DNA of 15,534 nucleotides from the NCBI GenBank assembly GCA_944349915.1, contig CALVNU010000010.1:1-15534 (forward strand). Reading direction: 5' to 3'. The notes under the pieces are model-generated. The model saw only the letters and a list, made by a program, of their open reading frames with translations. It searched no databases and was not told the origin of the DNA. Shown here in pieces: positions 1 through 6,755 of this stretch (position 1 is its first letter; each line of letters begins with the position of its first letter). The position numbers and the translations under genes were made by a program. The stretch comes from an uncultured Clostridia bacterium (GTDB taxonomy: Bacteria > Bacillota > Clostridia > Christensenellales > UBA1242).

Positions 1-1
1 T

Positions 2-886
2 GATCTAAATAGCTCGAATAACGAATACAAACAACTAGTGGCAGATTATATCAATGAGGTATGGATAAAAAAAATAGAAAAAATAAAAGAGTCTATTGCA
101 ACCTATAAAAATTCAATTAATAAATTGTTTGAAAAATTAAAGGATATTGATAAAGAAATCTATAGTGAATTGTTTGAAAATAATGATAAGTTGTCCGATA
201 TCAATACATTATATTATGTACAAAAATTTTTTATCAATAAATTATTGAGTATATCTAACCAAATTACAAACTATTATTCACAAGATGTTCTAACAACAGT
301 CTTTGGAAATAGCGACCTTGCTACCGAACAAACAATTGATGACAATCAAATCAATGCAAATCAAGATCTTATTCAAGATTATTCAAACATGATTAATTTG
401 CATCACAAAAGGATAATCAAATTTCCTGTACTATCACTTGTTATAAAAAAAATTATACCTATTGTGAAATTTGGTATTGAAAAGAGAAAAATTAATCTTA
501 GATTTGACAATATTAGTGAATTATTTAAATATTTAAGCAAAGAACTTCATAATAAATCGCAAGAAAAAACCATGCAACAATCTAATAATACAGATACAAC
601 CAGATTCCAAAAAGCAGATCTAGATTATTTACACAAATCGCTTCAAATAATTGAAGATTTTGCAGACTCATCTTGGATGGCAAAAATTTATTATGGACCT
701 AACGATACAATGTATTTGGATATAGGAATAGATTTGCAAAATAAAAATGTACTTCTTGCAATTTCCCAAAGTGAACCAGAATATATTGAGCCAAATATTA
801 ATACAGCCAAATCTTCATTAAGAATTGATAAAGACACAATTGCAAATTCATGTATAATTTCTAGGGATAAAGACAAATCTAAATAA
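2..886 (+). CDS. Unrecognised protein, 5'-truncated by the window edge
   Basis: The frame is open from base 2 to a TAA at 884-886, so the gene almost certainly starts outside the window. The first usable in-frame start, GTG at 38, has no Shine-Dalgarno sequence before it, and I read that codon as internal Val. About 294 residues are visible. The first ~90 are rich in Lys, Glu, Ile and Asn with a helical, possibly coiled-coil look. A hydrophobic-basic stretch (KFPVLSLVIKKIIPIVKFG) sits near residues 140-160 of the visible part. The last ~100 residues look more globular, with a YYGPNDTMYLDIGIDLQ segment. I recognise no family, signal peptide or catalytic motif. It looks more AT-rich and Asn/Ile-rich than the housekeeping genes that follow and has its own terminator, so it may be accessory or acquired; that is inference. 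Reading as a real gene is fairly sure; function is unknown. Confidence 0.75.
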   Translation, partial: DLNSSNNEYKQLVADYINEVWIKKIEKIKESIATYKNSINKLFEKLKDIDKEIYSELFENNDKLSDINTLYYVQKFFINKLLSISNQITNYYSQDVLTTVFGNSDLATEQTIDDNQINANQDLIQDYSNMINLHHKRIIKFPVLSLVIKKIIPIVKFGIEKRKINLRFDNISELFKYLSKELHNKSQEKTMQQSNNTDTTRFQKADLDYLHKSLQIIEDFADSSWMAKIYYGPNDTMYLDIGIDLQNKNVLLAISQSEPEYIEPNINTAKSSLRIDKDTIANSCIISRDKDKSK

Positions 887-891
887 AAAAT

Positions 892-932
892 AGAGCAATT
901 CTATCATTTGATAGCATTGCTCTTTTATTTTT
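892..932 (+). terminator. Rho-independent terminator after the unrecognised gene
   Basis: Arm AGAGCAAT (892-899) pairs with ATTGCTCT (916-923). After one T/C mismatch, inner arm CTATCA (901-906) pairs with TGATAG (909-914). The T-rich run TCTTTTATTTTT follows at 921-932. The other flank is A-rich (TAAATAAAAAA), so the hairpin could also stop transcription from the opposite strand. It lies 5 bases after the stop codon of the first gene and separates it from frr. Confidence 0.9.
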
Positions 933-975
933 CGACCTTTTTTACAAAATAATTATTGTAACGGCATTAAAACAT

Positions 976-1004
976 TTGCAAAATTTGATATTTTTGTGTA
1001 AACT
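976..1004 (+). promoter_or_regulatory. Possible promoter of frr-uppS-cdsA
   Basis: TTGCAA at 976-981 is followed after 17 bases by TAAACT at 999-1004, a moderate match to a housekeeping -35/-10 pair. It sits between the terminator at 892-932 and the frr ribosome binding site AAGGAG (1012-1017), where a new transcript must begin. The implied leader would be only about 16 bases, which weakens the call. Other AT-rich combinations nearby fit less well. Confidence 0.4.
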
Positions 1005-1026
1005 TATACTTAAGGAGCATATATAA

Positions 1027-1593
1027 ATGAATGAAATGATAGATGAAATCTTGGCCTCTTGTAAAGATGAAATACAAAAGTCAATCAACCATCAATTAAA
1101 TGAATATATGGTTGTTAGAGCGGGCAGGGCAAACCCGCATATTCTTGATAAAGTTTTTATCGACTACTACGGCGTGCCAACGCCTTTAAAAAATATGGCA
1201 AGCATCACTGTTCCAGAAGCAAGAATGCTATGTGTGTCTGTGTGGGACCAAAGTCAAGTTAAAAATGTTATTAAAGCAATTTCAATGGCGGACCTTGGCG
1301 TTACTCCTAATGACGATGGCAAGGTTATAAGACTTGTTTTTCCAGCCCTAACCGAAGAACGCAGAAAAGACCTTGTTAAAGACATCAAAAAAATTGCCGA
1401 AGAGGCAAAAATTGGTGTTAGAGGTGCAAGGCGTGATGCTATGGAAATGATTGAGGACCTTCAAAAAAATGGCGAAATAAGTGAAGATGAACAAACAAAC
1501 GCTGAAAAAGAAGTTCAAAAAATCATTGATAATGCTTGCGATAAAATTGATGAGAACTTTAAAGCAAAAGAAAAAGAAATCATGGAAGTCTAA
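1027..1593 (+). CDS. frr: Ribosome recycling factor
   Basis: RRF acts with EF-G in the cytoplasm to split the post-termination ribosome so its subunits can be reused. The 188-residue product is close to the usual ~185. It shows the RAGRANPHILDKV segment (family RTGRANP), YYGVPTPL, the SITVPEARMLCV block, LGVTPNDDGKVIRL, LTEERRKDLVK and the VRGARRDA helix motif, in family order. Some positions differ from the common consensus: RAG for RTG, SVWD for the usual QPWD, and VRGARR for IRNIRR. The ATG start is set by AAGGAG at 1012-1017, 9 bases upstream. The usual upstream partners rpsB, tsf and pyrH are not here; an unrelated gene and a terminator are. uppS follows after a short gap and is probably cotranscribed. 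Confidence 0.97.
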   Translation: MNEMIDEILASCKDEIQKSINHQLNEYMVVRAGRANPHILDKVFIDYYGVPTPLKNMASITVPEARMLCVSVWDQSQVKNVIKAISMADLGVTPNDDGKVIRLVFPALTEERRKDLVKDIKKIAEEAKIGVRGARRDAMEMIEDLQKNGEISEDEQTNAEKEVQKIIDNACDKIDENFKAKEKEIMEV

Positions 1594-1614
1594 ATTTTCT
1601 TTAAAGGAATGTTA

Positions 1615-2310
1615 ATGTCAAATTTAATTATACCAAAACATATCGCAATCATAATGGACGGCAACGGTAGGTGGGCAAAACGCAGAGGTCTGCCTCGTAA
1701 TGCTGGACATAAAGCAGGCATAAATGCTATTGAAAAGACAATTGAAGGCGCTTTGAACATTAGCGTTAAATACTTAACTTTTTTTGCTTTTTCAACCGAA
1801 AATTGGAAAAGAAGTCAAGATGAAATTGATGGTATTTTTGATTTAATTCGTTTGTATCTCAAAAATAATCCTAACAAATTTCAAAATCTAGGGGTACAGA
1901 TAAAACATATAGGTGAGATTTCGCCTTTCCCTGACGACTTGAAACATCAACTTCTAAAAACAGAAAAAGAAACAGAAAAAAACAATAAAATTGTCATCAC
2001 CTTTGCCTTAAACTATGGCGGTCATGATGAAATAGTTCGCGCGGTAAATAAAATTATAAAATCTGGTAAAAAGGAAATACAATATTTTGATATACAGCAG
2101 AATTTGGACACCAACTTTTTGCCAGAACCCGACTTGATTATAAGAACCAGCGGAGAAGAGCGCTTGTCAAATTTTATGATGCTACAAATAGCATATAGCG
2201 AACTGTATTTTCCAAAAGTATATTGGCCAGATTTTGATGGCAAAAAACTTTTGAAAGCAATAAAAATTTACAGCAAACGAGAACGCAGATTTGGAGGAAT
2301 AACACAATGA
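1615..2310 (+). CDS. uppS: Isoprenyl transferase (undecaprenyl diphosphate synthase)
   Basis: This cis-prenyltransferase elongates farnesyl diphosphate with isopentenyl diphosphate to the C55 carrier lipid used for peptidoglycan and other envelope polymers. In the 231-residue product, IAIIMDGNGRWAKRRG carries the catalytic Asp (D15) and phosphate-binding Arg; GHKAG, FAFSTENWKR, the LNYGG segment and RTSGEERLSNFMMLQ follow, with YSELYFPKVYWPDF near the end, all typical of the family. The start at 1615 is preferred over the in-frame ATG at 1609 because AAAGGA (1603-1608) gives 6 bases of spacing to 1615 but none to 1609. LNYGGHDEI replaces the common LNYGGRAEI. The gene overlaps cdsA by 4 bases (ATGA), indicating translational coupling. 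Its substrate normally comes from Dxr/IspG in many Bacillota, and neither gene is at its usual place here. Confidence 0.96.
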   Translation: MSNLIIPKHIAIIMDGNGRWAKRRGLPRNAGHKAGINAIEKTIEGALNISVKYLTFFAFSTENWKRSQDEIDGIFDLIRLYLKNNPNKFQNLGVQIKHIGEISPFPDDLKHQLLKTEKETEKNNKIVITFALNYGGHDEIVRAVNKIIKSGKKEIQYFDIQQNLDTNFLPEPDLIIRTSGEERLSNFMMLQIAYSELYFPKVYWPDFDGKKLLKAIKIYSKRERRFGGITQ

Positions 2311-3272
2311 AAACACGACTTATGACATCAATATTAATCGTTGCAGTGCTGGCAATTGCCTTTGTTCTTAAAGAACTTGTTAGCCCATACTTTTTTGATG
2401 TTTTAATACTTTTTATTACAACCTTTTGCGCTTATGAAATGAGCAAACTGCTCACAAAAATGGACAAGCCAAACAATCAAATTTTGGCAACCATTTTCCC
2501 AGCATTTTTAATGTTGGTAATTCTCTTAAACTCTGCTTTTGACTCCGCTCTTGGAGTTGTTTATGGCATTATAATTGAGGTTGCGCTTATTGTTATCTTC
2601 TTTGCCATTGCTTTTGTATGGCCACTTATTACTAGAAATAAAACATTAAAAGAAATAAGATATAAAAGGCTTCAAGTAAGCAAAACAAAATATGCTTTCC
2701 AAAAAGCAATGAACACCGCTTTTACATTTGTTTATCCTTCATTTTTGTTAATGTTTATGAGTTATATAAACCATTTTGACGAACTTACAACATCATTTGC
2801 AAATGTAGGTTATTTTGGTGGATATCTTTCACTTATTGTGTTGCTGTTTGCCTTTCTTATTCCAATCTTTACCGACACTTTTGCATATCTTGTCGGCGGA
2901 ATTTTTGGTGGCAAAAAACTAGCGCCAAAAATTAGCCCAAAAAAGACAATATCTGGCGCAGTGGGTGGACTGCTTGCTTGCGTTTTGTTTTCAACTGCAA
3001 TATATTTTGTTTTATATTCTTTCCCACAACTAAAAACAATCTTTGCGGTTACAGGATTTGAATTCTATCATGTGATAATCATATCGTTTATCGGCTCAAT
3101 CATAGCTCAAGCAGGCGACCTTCTTGAAAGTTTGCTAAAAAGACAAGCCTTGGTTAAAGATAGTGGGCGCATCTTGCCAGGACATGGCGGAATGCTTGAT
3201 AGATGCGACTCTTATATGTTTGTAATGCCTTATATCTTTCTTGCATTTAGCATTTTTGTGCTTGTAATGTAA
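2307..3272 (+). CDS. cdsA: Phosphatidate cytidylyltransferase
   Basis: CdsA makes CDP-diacylglycerol from phosphatidate and CTP at the cytoplasmic membrane, the branch point to all phospholipids. The 321-residue protein has several strongly hydrophobic segments (roughly residues 3-25, 28-45, 57-80, 85-105, 140-155, 170-200, 220-240, 250-270 and the C-terminus), as expected of a multipass membrane enzyme. The diagnostic CDP-diglyceride synthetase signature is near residues 270-303: LLKRQALVKDSGRILPGHGG, then MLDRCDS, with its Asp-Arg-x-Asp metal-binding end. The start is fixed by GGAGGA at 2293-2298 and by the ATGA overlap with uppS. The lysine-rich loop after residue ~107 (KTLKEIRYKRLQVSK) is probably cytoplasmic. 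dxr, which commonly follows cdsA, is missing. Confidence 0.95.
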   Translation: MKTRLMTSILIVAVLAIAFVLKELVSPYFFDVLILFITTFCAYEMSKLLTKMDKPNNQILATIFPAFLMLVILLNSAFDSALGVVYGIIIEVALIVIFFAIAFVWPLITRNKTLKEIRYKRLQVSKTKYAFQKAMNTAFTFVYPSFLLMFMSYINHFDELTTSFANVGYFGGYLSLIVLLFAFLIPIFTDTFAYLVGGIFGGKKLAPKISPKKTISGAVGGLLACVLFSTAIYFVLYSFPQLKTIFAVTGFEFYHVIIISFIGSIIAQAGDLLESLLKRQALVKDSGRILPGHGGMLDRCDSYMFVMPYIFLAFSIFVLVM

Positions 3273-3585
3273 AATAAATTATAAATTCAAACTCAAACCA
3301 AACTGTAAGGATTATGCTTACATTTGACTGTTTTATTGGCTTTAACGAATATCCTATAAATTTTTTATAAGTGTTTTGTTAAGATTTATTACACTCTAAT
3401 TTGTATTTATTAGCATTATTAAAATTAAATTTTGATTTGTTTAAACTATAAAAATTGATTTTCAAACATAAATTTGAAATCACAATAAGTTATAAAAGTT
3501 TGAAAAACAATATATATTATTTTAGATTTTTACCTCTGCTGTATAGCCTTTCCAAAAAACACAAAGAATGTCTAAAGGAGTAAAA
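3273..3585 (+). other. 313-base non-coding gap between cdsA and rseP
   Basis: I see no coding sequence with a ribosome binding site on either strand; the stretch is very AT-rich. It contains a weak hairpin, CAAACTGTAAG (3299-3309) against CTTACATTTG (3317-3326) with one bulged base, then ACTGTTTTATT, which might be a poor terminator for cdsA. A possible rseP promoter lies at 3500-3528. In many clostridia dxr occupies this position. No dxr motif remnant is recognisable by eye. Confidence 0.7.
3500..3528 (+). promoter_or_regulatory. Possible promoter of rseP
   Basis: TTGAAA (3500-3505) and TAGATT (3523-3528) are spaced by 17 bases, about 58 bases before the rseP start. The surrounding sequence is so AT-rich that chance matches are likely. 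A promoter is expected because of the long gap after cdsA. Confidence 0.35.
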
Positions 3586-4770
3586 ATGACCTCTATTTTA
3601 TACATTCTTCTTGCAATAGTTGTTCTGCTTTTTATGGTTCTTATCCACGAACTTGGACACTATTGCGTTGGAAGAATGTTAAACTTCAAAATTACAGAGT
3701 TTTCAATAGGGTTTGGAAAAGCCCTCTTTTCTCGTAAAAACAAAAGGGGAGAACTCATCTCTTTGCGTATTTTTCCACTTGGTGGCTATTGCGCATTTGA
3801 AGGCGAAGAAAATTCTGCAGATGGCAAAGATTCTTTTAGCACCCAACCACCTTGGAAAAGAATTTTAGTTTTTATTGCAGGTGTTGCTTTCAATTTTGCA
3901 ACCGCTGTTGTTTTTTCATTTATTTTGCTTTGCACAATAGGTTATGACATACCTCAAGTTGTTGCCTTTGCATATCCTACAGTTTCCGAAAAAGCACAAA
4001 ATGGTTATGTTATCACTTCTGTTGAAGAGTGCACAAATATGTTGACACTTGAAGAAAATCTTCGACTGCAAGAGGGCGATGTTATTATTGCTGTCAATGG
4101 CGAAAAAATTGACTTTGCTTATGGTGTTGCTTACGCAACCGCATTTGAAAATGAACTTGCAAAAGCACAGGCTTGGGCAAAAGAGAACAATAGTTCTGTT
4201 GCTAATTATTCTCTTATTGAGCTTACAGTGCGCAGAAATGGCGAATATCAAACAGCATATACTGGATTTGCTGTTGTTACGCGTGCTCCAATAACCAGCA
4301 TCGACCAAGAAACAGGGGAATATGTGCTGGGTGAAGAAGAAATCGTATATTCCTCTGGTATTTCGGTAACAGCCTATGTTCACACTGTTTTGGAAGCCTT
4401 ACAGCGCTGTGTTCCTTTTGCTTTTGGTCTTGCATGGATAGTGCTAAAATCTCTGTGGCTTTTGATAACTTTCCAACTTTCAATTGCAGAAATAGGTGGT
4501 CCAATTGCTACAATCACAACAATTGCTTCCTTTACTCAAGCAAACATTGCAAATTTGCTTATTTATATTCCGCTTATCTCGGCAAACCTTGCGGTGTTTA
4601 ACATTCTGCCCATACCTTCACTTGACGGCTCGCATATTCTGTTTACAACAATAGAGGCAATACGAAAAAAGCCAATCAAACGGGAAATTGAAAATTTGAT
4701 TCACACAATCGGGCTGTTAATTTTGTTCGGGGCGGTGATAATAATTGACATTTTGCATTTTGTGTTGTAA
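3586..4770 (+). CDS. rseP: RseP/RasP-type site-2 membrane zinc protease
   Basis: Intramembrane M50 protease that cleaves substrates such as anti-sigma factors within the membrane. The zinc-binding HELGH (residues 21-25) lies in the first hydrophobic helix. A conserved FSIGFGKALFSRK and FPLGGYCAFEGEE block follows, with a membrane helix near residues 88-115, one PDZ domain around residues 155-235 (LRLQEGDVIIAVNGE), and the second active-site motif NILPIPSLDG with Asp347 in a C-terminal membrane segment. At 394 residues it is slightly shorter than typical family members (~420-450). The PDZ region carries a polar stretch of about 30 residues (ENELAKAQAWAKENNSS) that looks like an insertion. The start at 3586 is chosen over ATG 3568 because AAAGGAG (3574-3580) is 5 bases upstream of 3586. 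The next gene starts 9 bases after its stop. Confidence 0.95.
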   Translation: MTSILYILLAIVVLLFMVLIHELGHYCVGRMLNFKITEFSIGFGKALFSRKNKRGELISLRIFPLGGYCAFEGEENSADGKDSFSTQPPWKRILVFIAGVAFNFATAVVFSFILLCTIGYDIPQVVAFAYPTVSEKAQNGYVITSVEECTNMLTLEENLRLQEGDVIIAVNGEKIDFAYGVAYATAFENELAKAQAWAKENNSSVANYSLIELTVRRNGEYQTAYTGFAVVTRAPITSIDQETGEYVLGEEEIVYSSGISVTAYVHTVLEALQRCVPFAFGLAWIVLKSLWLLITFQLSIAEIGGPIATITTIASFTQANIANLLIYIPLISANLAVFNILPIPSLDGSHILFTTIEAIRKKPIKREIENLIHTIGLLILFGAVIIIDILHFVL

Positions 4771-4779
4771 AATTTGCTT

Positions 4780-6324
4780 ATGAATGAAATTTTGCAAAAG
4801 TTAAATAAAGCATGCGATTATAAATATGATTTTCTTAAAATTTACGAGGTGATTTACGATAAAAATAGCAATCTTTGCACCTTTACTTTTTTGTATCCAC
4901 TTTCTCATAGCGACATGACGGCAGAAGATCGCACAGAACTTGAAAAACTGTTAAAAAGCACATTGTCTTTAAACGCAAATGTAAAGGTAAAATTTAAGAA
5001 AAGTTTTTTAGACGACATTCTTATCCATCGCGAAATTGCAAATTTTTTTACAAACGAAAAAAAGAGTCTTGCCCCTTACATTTTTGATGACAATATTATA
5101 CTTTCTACCGATAATGAAAATGTGAATATAAAAATAAAACTAAACCAAGATATCTTCGCCATGATAAACGACCTTGAACTTAAAAACGAAATGCTTGCAT
5201 ATTTGAATGAAAAATTTATTGCACAGTTTTCTATTGATATTGAAGAAAATGAAGAAAAAATTCCCAACTTTATCGATGCTCCAGACCTTGAATCAAATTC
5301 AAAAAACAAAGTTGATAGATATGAAGTTGAGATTTTAAAGAAAATTGTTGGTAGCGAAATTAATCCAAAACCAGAATACATAAAGAACAATAAAAAGCCA
5401 AAATCAATGGTTATTCTTGCTGGTAAAATTTCAAATATTGTCAAAAAAACTTTCAAAATCAAAAAAGGCAAAAAAGCAGGAGAAGACAAGGCTTTTTACA
5501 CTTTTATGCTTGACGATGGCGACAAAATTGATTGCATTTATTTTTGCTCAAAAACCAACGAAAAAGTTATGGATAGTCTGCAAGATGATATGTTTTTGCT
5601 ATGTTTTGGAGATATAAATGTTGGACTAAGTGGCAACAACACATACTACATCAAAAAAATATCTTGGGCTCAACGCAAAGAAATGCAAACCCAAACGGTT
5701 GAAAATCAAGCATGTGATTATTCAAACCATATACCTGTCGTTATTCCAGAAAAAATTGAACTAACCGCACAAACATTTTTGTTCGACAAAAAAATAAACT
5801 ACAACGACAATGTTAAGGGTAAAAGTGTGGTTGTGTTTGATATTGAAACAACAGGCCTCAACTTTGAAGAAGATGAAATAACAGAACTAGGTGCGGTTAA
5901 AATTGTAGACGGAGTTATCAAAGAAAAATTTTCAACTTTCGTCAAGCCATCAAAGCCAATTCCTTTGGAAGTGCAAAATCTTACTCATATTACAAATGAG
6001 ATGGTAAAGAATGCACCTTCAATAAAAGATGTTATCTATGACTTTAAACAATTTAGTGAAAACTGTCTGCTATGCGGACATAATGTCATTGGCTTCGACC
6101 TTAAATTTATCAAAAAAGCGGGCGAAAAATTTGGGCTTTATTTTAAAAATCAAGTCATCGATACCTTAGTACTTGCACGCTCATCTTCATTACGCCTGCC
6201 AAACTATAAACTTGGCACAATCGTTACGGCTCTTGGACTGTCTTTAGAAGGGGCGCACAGGGCATATAATGACGCACTTGCCACAGCACAAGTCTTTCTT
6301 GAACTTTCAAAAGTAAGAAAATAA
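4780..6324 (+). CDS. PolC-derived OB-fold plus 3'-5' exonuclease protein lacking PHP and polymerase domains
   Basis: The 514-residue protein starts like PolC. An N-terminal region (about 1-200) has PolC_N character. An OB-like nucleic-acid-binding domain follows at about 209-297 (SMVILAGKISNIVKK to NNTYYIKKISWAQ). A DEDDh exonuclease fills about 349-514: DIETTG with D354 and E356, GHNVIGFD with H434 and D440, and HRAYND with H493 and D498, so all catalytic residues are present. In full-length PolC (~1,400 residues) the PHP domain is split around the exonuclease and the polymerase follows. Here only ~50 linker residues separate OB and exonuclease, and the protein stops right after the exonuclease; the next 430 bases are non-coding. 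So this is not a simple nonsense truncation. It sits exactly at the polC position (rseP ... rimP). The ATG at 4780 has no clear Shine-Dalgarno sequence and may depend on coupling to rseP. Possible roles are proofreading in trans, or DNA/RNA 3'-end trimming; no polymerase activity is expected. Confidence 0.88.
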   Translation: MNEILQKLNKACDYKYDFLKIYEVIYDKNSNLCTFTFLYPLSHSDMTAEDRTELEKLLKSTLSLNANVKVKFKKSFLDDILIHREIANFFTNEKKSLAPYIFDDNIILSTDNENVNIKIKLNQDIFAMINDLELKNEMLAYLNEKFIAQFSIDIEENEEKIPNFIDAPDLESNSKNKVDRYEVEILKKIVGSEINPKPEYIKNNKKPKSMVILAGKISNIVKKTFKIKKGKKAGEDKAFYTFMLDDGDKIDCIYFCSKTNEKVMDSLQDDMFLLCFGDINVGLSGNNTYYIKKISWAQRKEMQTQTVENQACDYSNHIPVVIPEKIELTAQTFLFDKKINYNDNVKGKSVVVFDIETTGLNFEEDEITELGAVKIVDGVIKEKFSTFVKPSKPIPLEVQNLTHITNEMVKNAPSIKDVIYDFKQFSENCLLCGHNVIGFDLKFIKKAGEKFGLYFKNQVIDTLVLARSSSLRLPNYKLGTIVTALGLSLEGAHRAYNDALATAQVFLELSKVRK

Positions 6325-6384
6325 TTTGTTAAAAATTCTAATTTTATTATCTAAAGGCCACTATCTTTAAAACCATCTTTAACG

Positions 6385-6505
6385 CGACTTTGTGATTTGT
6401 CATGGCTTCTTTCTTTTGAATTATATTAACTACCGACTTTGTGATTTATCATGACCTACATGCCGACTTTATTTATCTGTTATTACACCTTTTTTGTTTA
6501 TCATG
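6385..6505. repeat. Degenerate direct repeats, about 30-base unit
   Basis: The core CGACTTTGTGATTTGTCATG (6385-6404) recurs as CGACTTTGTGATTTATCATG (6434-6453); 20 of 22 bases agree if two more bases are included. A decayed copy, CGACTTTATTTATC, starts at 6464, aligning after a 3-base deletion. A partial fourth copy, TTTGTTTATCATG, is at 6493-6505. Start-to-start distances are 49, 30 and roughly 22 bases, so the array is irregular. It lacks the dyad and constant spacers of a CRISPR. I did not notice the core elsewhere in the window. Confidence 0.6.
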
Positions 6506-6512
6506 AATGGCA

Positions 6513-6599
6513 TTACCTTAAAAATAAAGAAAAAGAGCAATGCACTTAAACAAAGGTTGAAGTTGCTGTGAAAATTAAGAAAAATTTTAATTAAGGTAA
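6513..6599. repeat. Perfect 9-base inverted repeat
   Basis: TTACCTTAA (6513-6521) and TTAAGGTAA (6591-6599) are exact reverse complements 69 bases apart. The inner flanks continue the pairing imperfectly (AAAT against ATTT with extra bases). It could be a stem, a protein-binding pair, or the ends of a decayed small element. The content between the arms is A-rich and has no gene. Such AT-rich matches can arise by chance. Confidence 0.35.
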
Positions 6600-6647
6600 A
6601 AAATGTTATATTTTTTTAAATTTTAACATAAAAATTTTATTAAAAGG

Positions 6648-6676
6648 TTGATTTTATTTATTTGATGTGTTACAAT
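6648..6676 (+). promoter_or_regulatory. Promoter of the rimP-nusA-infB operon
   Basis: TTGATT at 6648-6653, 17 bases of spacer, then TACAAT at 6671-6676. The TGT just before the -10 (6668-6670) gives an extended -10 element. Five of six -10 bases and four of six -35 bases match the housekeeping consensus. The predicted transcript starts near 6683, leaving a leader of about 73 bases that contains the hairpin at 6703-6727. Confidence 0.75.
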
Positions 6677-6702
6677 AAACTTGACTAGAATAAAACGCGC
6701 GG

Positions 6703-6750
6703 GGAGTGAGCAAGATTTGTTCACTCCTTGCTTCGTAAATAAAGGAGGTT
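6703..6750 (+). promoter_or_regulatory. rimP leader hairpin with a competing arm over the Shine-Dalgarno
   Basis: GGAGTGAGCAA (6703-6713) pairs with TTGTTCACTCC (6717-6727) through 11 pairs, one a G-U pair, with a 3-base loop. The bases CTCCTT (6724-6729), partly in its right arm, are exactly complementary to AAGGAG (6742-6747) of the rimP ribosome binding site. The two pairings share 6724-6727 and exclude each other, so the hairpin would free the ribosome binding site and its opening would hide it. The run after the hairpin is too poor in T for a strong intrinsic terminator. In Bacillus subtilis the nusA operon is autoregulated by NusA-dependent termination in its leader; whether this hairpin works that way is inference. 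Confidence 0.6.
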
Positions 6751-6755
6751 ATATT

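Larger units (their letters stand above)
6325..6647 (+). other. Non-coding stretch after the polC-like gene
   Basis: No supported gene on either strand up to the rimP promoter. A 22-codon frame from ATG 6503 lacks a ribosome binding site. The stretch holds degenerate direct repeats (6385-6505) and an inverted repeat (6513-6521 with 6591-6599), both listed separately. No convincing terminator for the rseP/polC-like transcript is visible. The polymerase half of polC would normally lie here, but I see no polymerase-like frame. Confidence 0.7.

Noticed and set aside
3916..4504. Reverse-strand and alternate-frame open frames inside rseP
   Set aside because: They fully overlap a well-supported gene, lack ribosome binding sites and have shadow-like composition.
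6385..6505. CRISPR array
   Set aside because: Copies are few, degenerate and unevenly spaced (49, 30, about 22 bases) and no cas-like gene is in the window.
6503..6571. 22-codon frame MNGITLKIKKKSNALKQRLKLL
   Set aside because: No ribosome binding site; overlaps the repeat and inverted-repeat area; too short to support.
6681..6755. Longer N-terminus for RimP from TTG 6681
   Set aside because: It would start at the predicted transcription start and read through the leader hairpin; the full AAAGGAGG in front of TTG 6756 and the family length favour the shorter protein.
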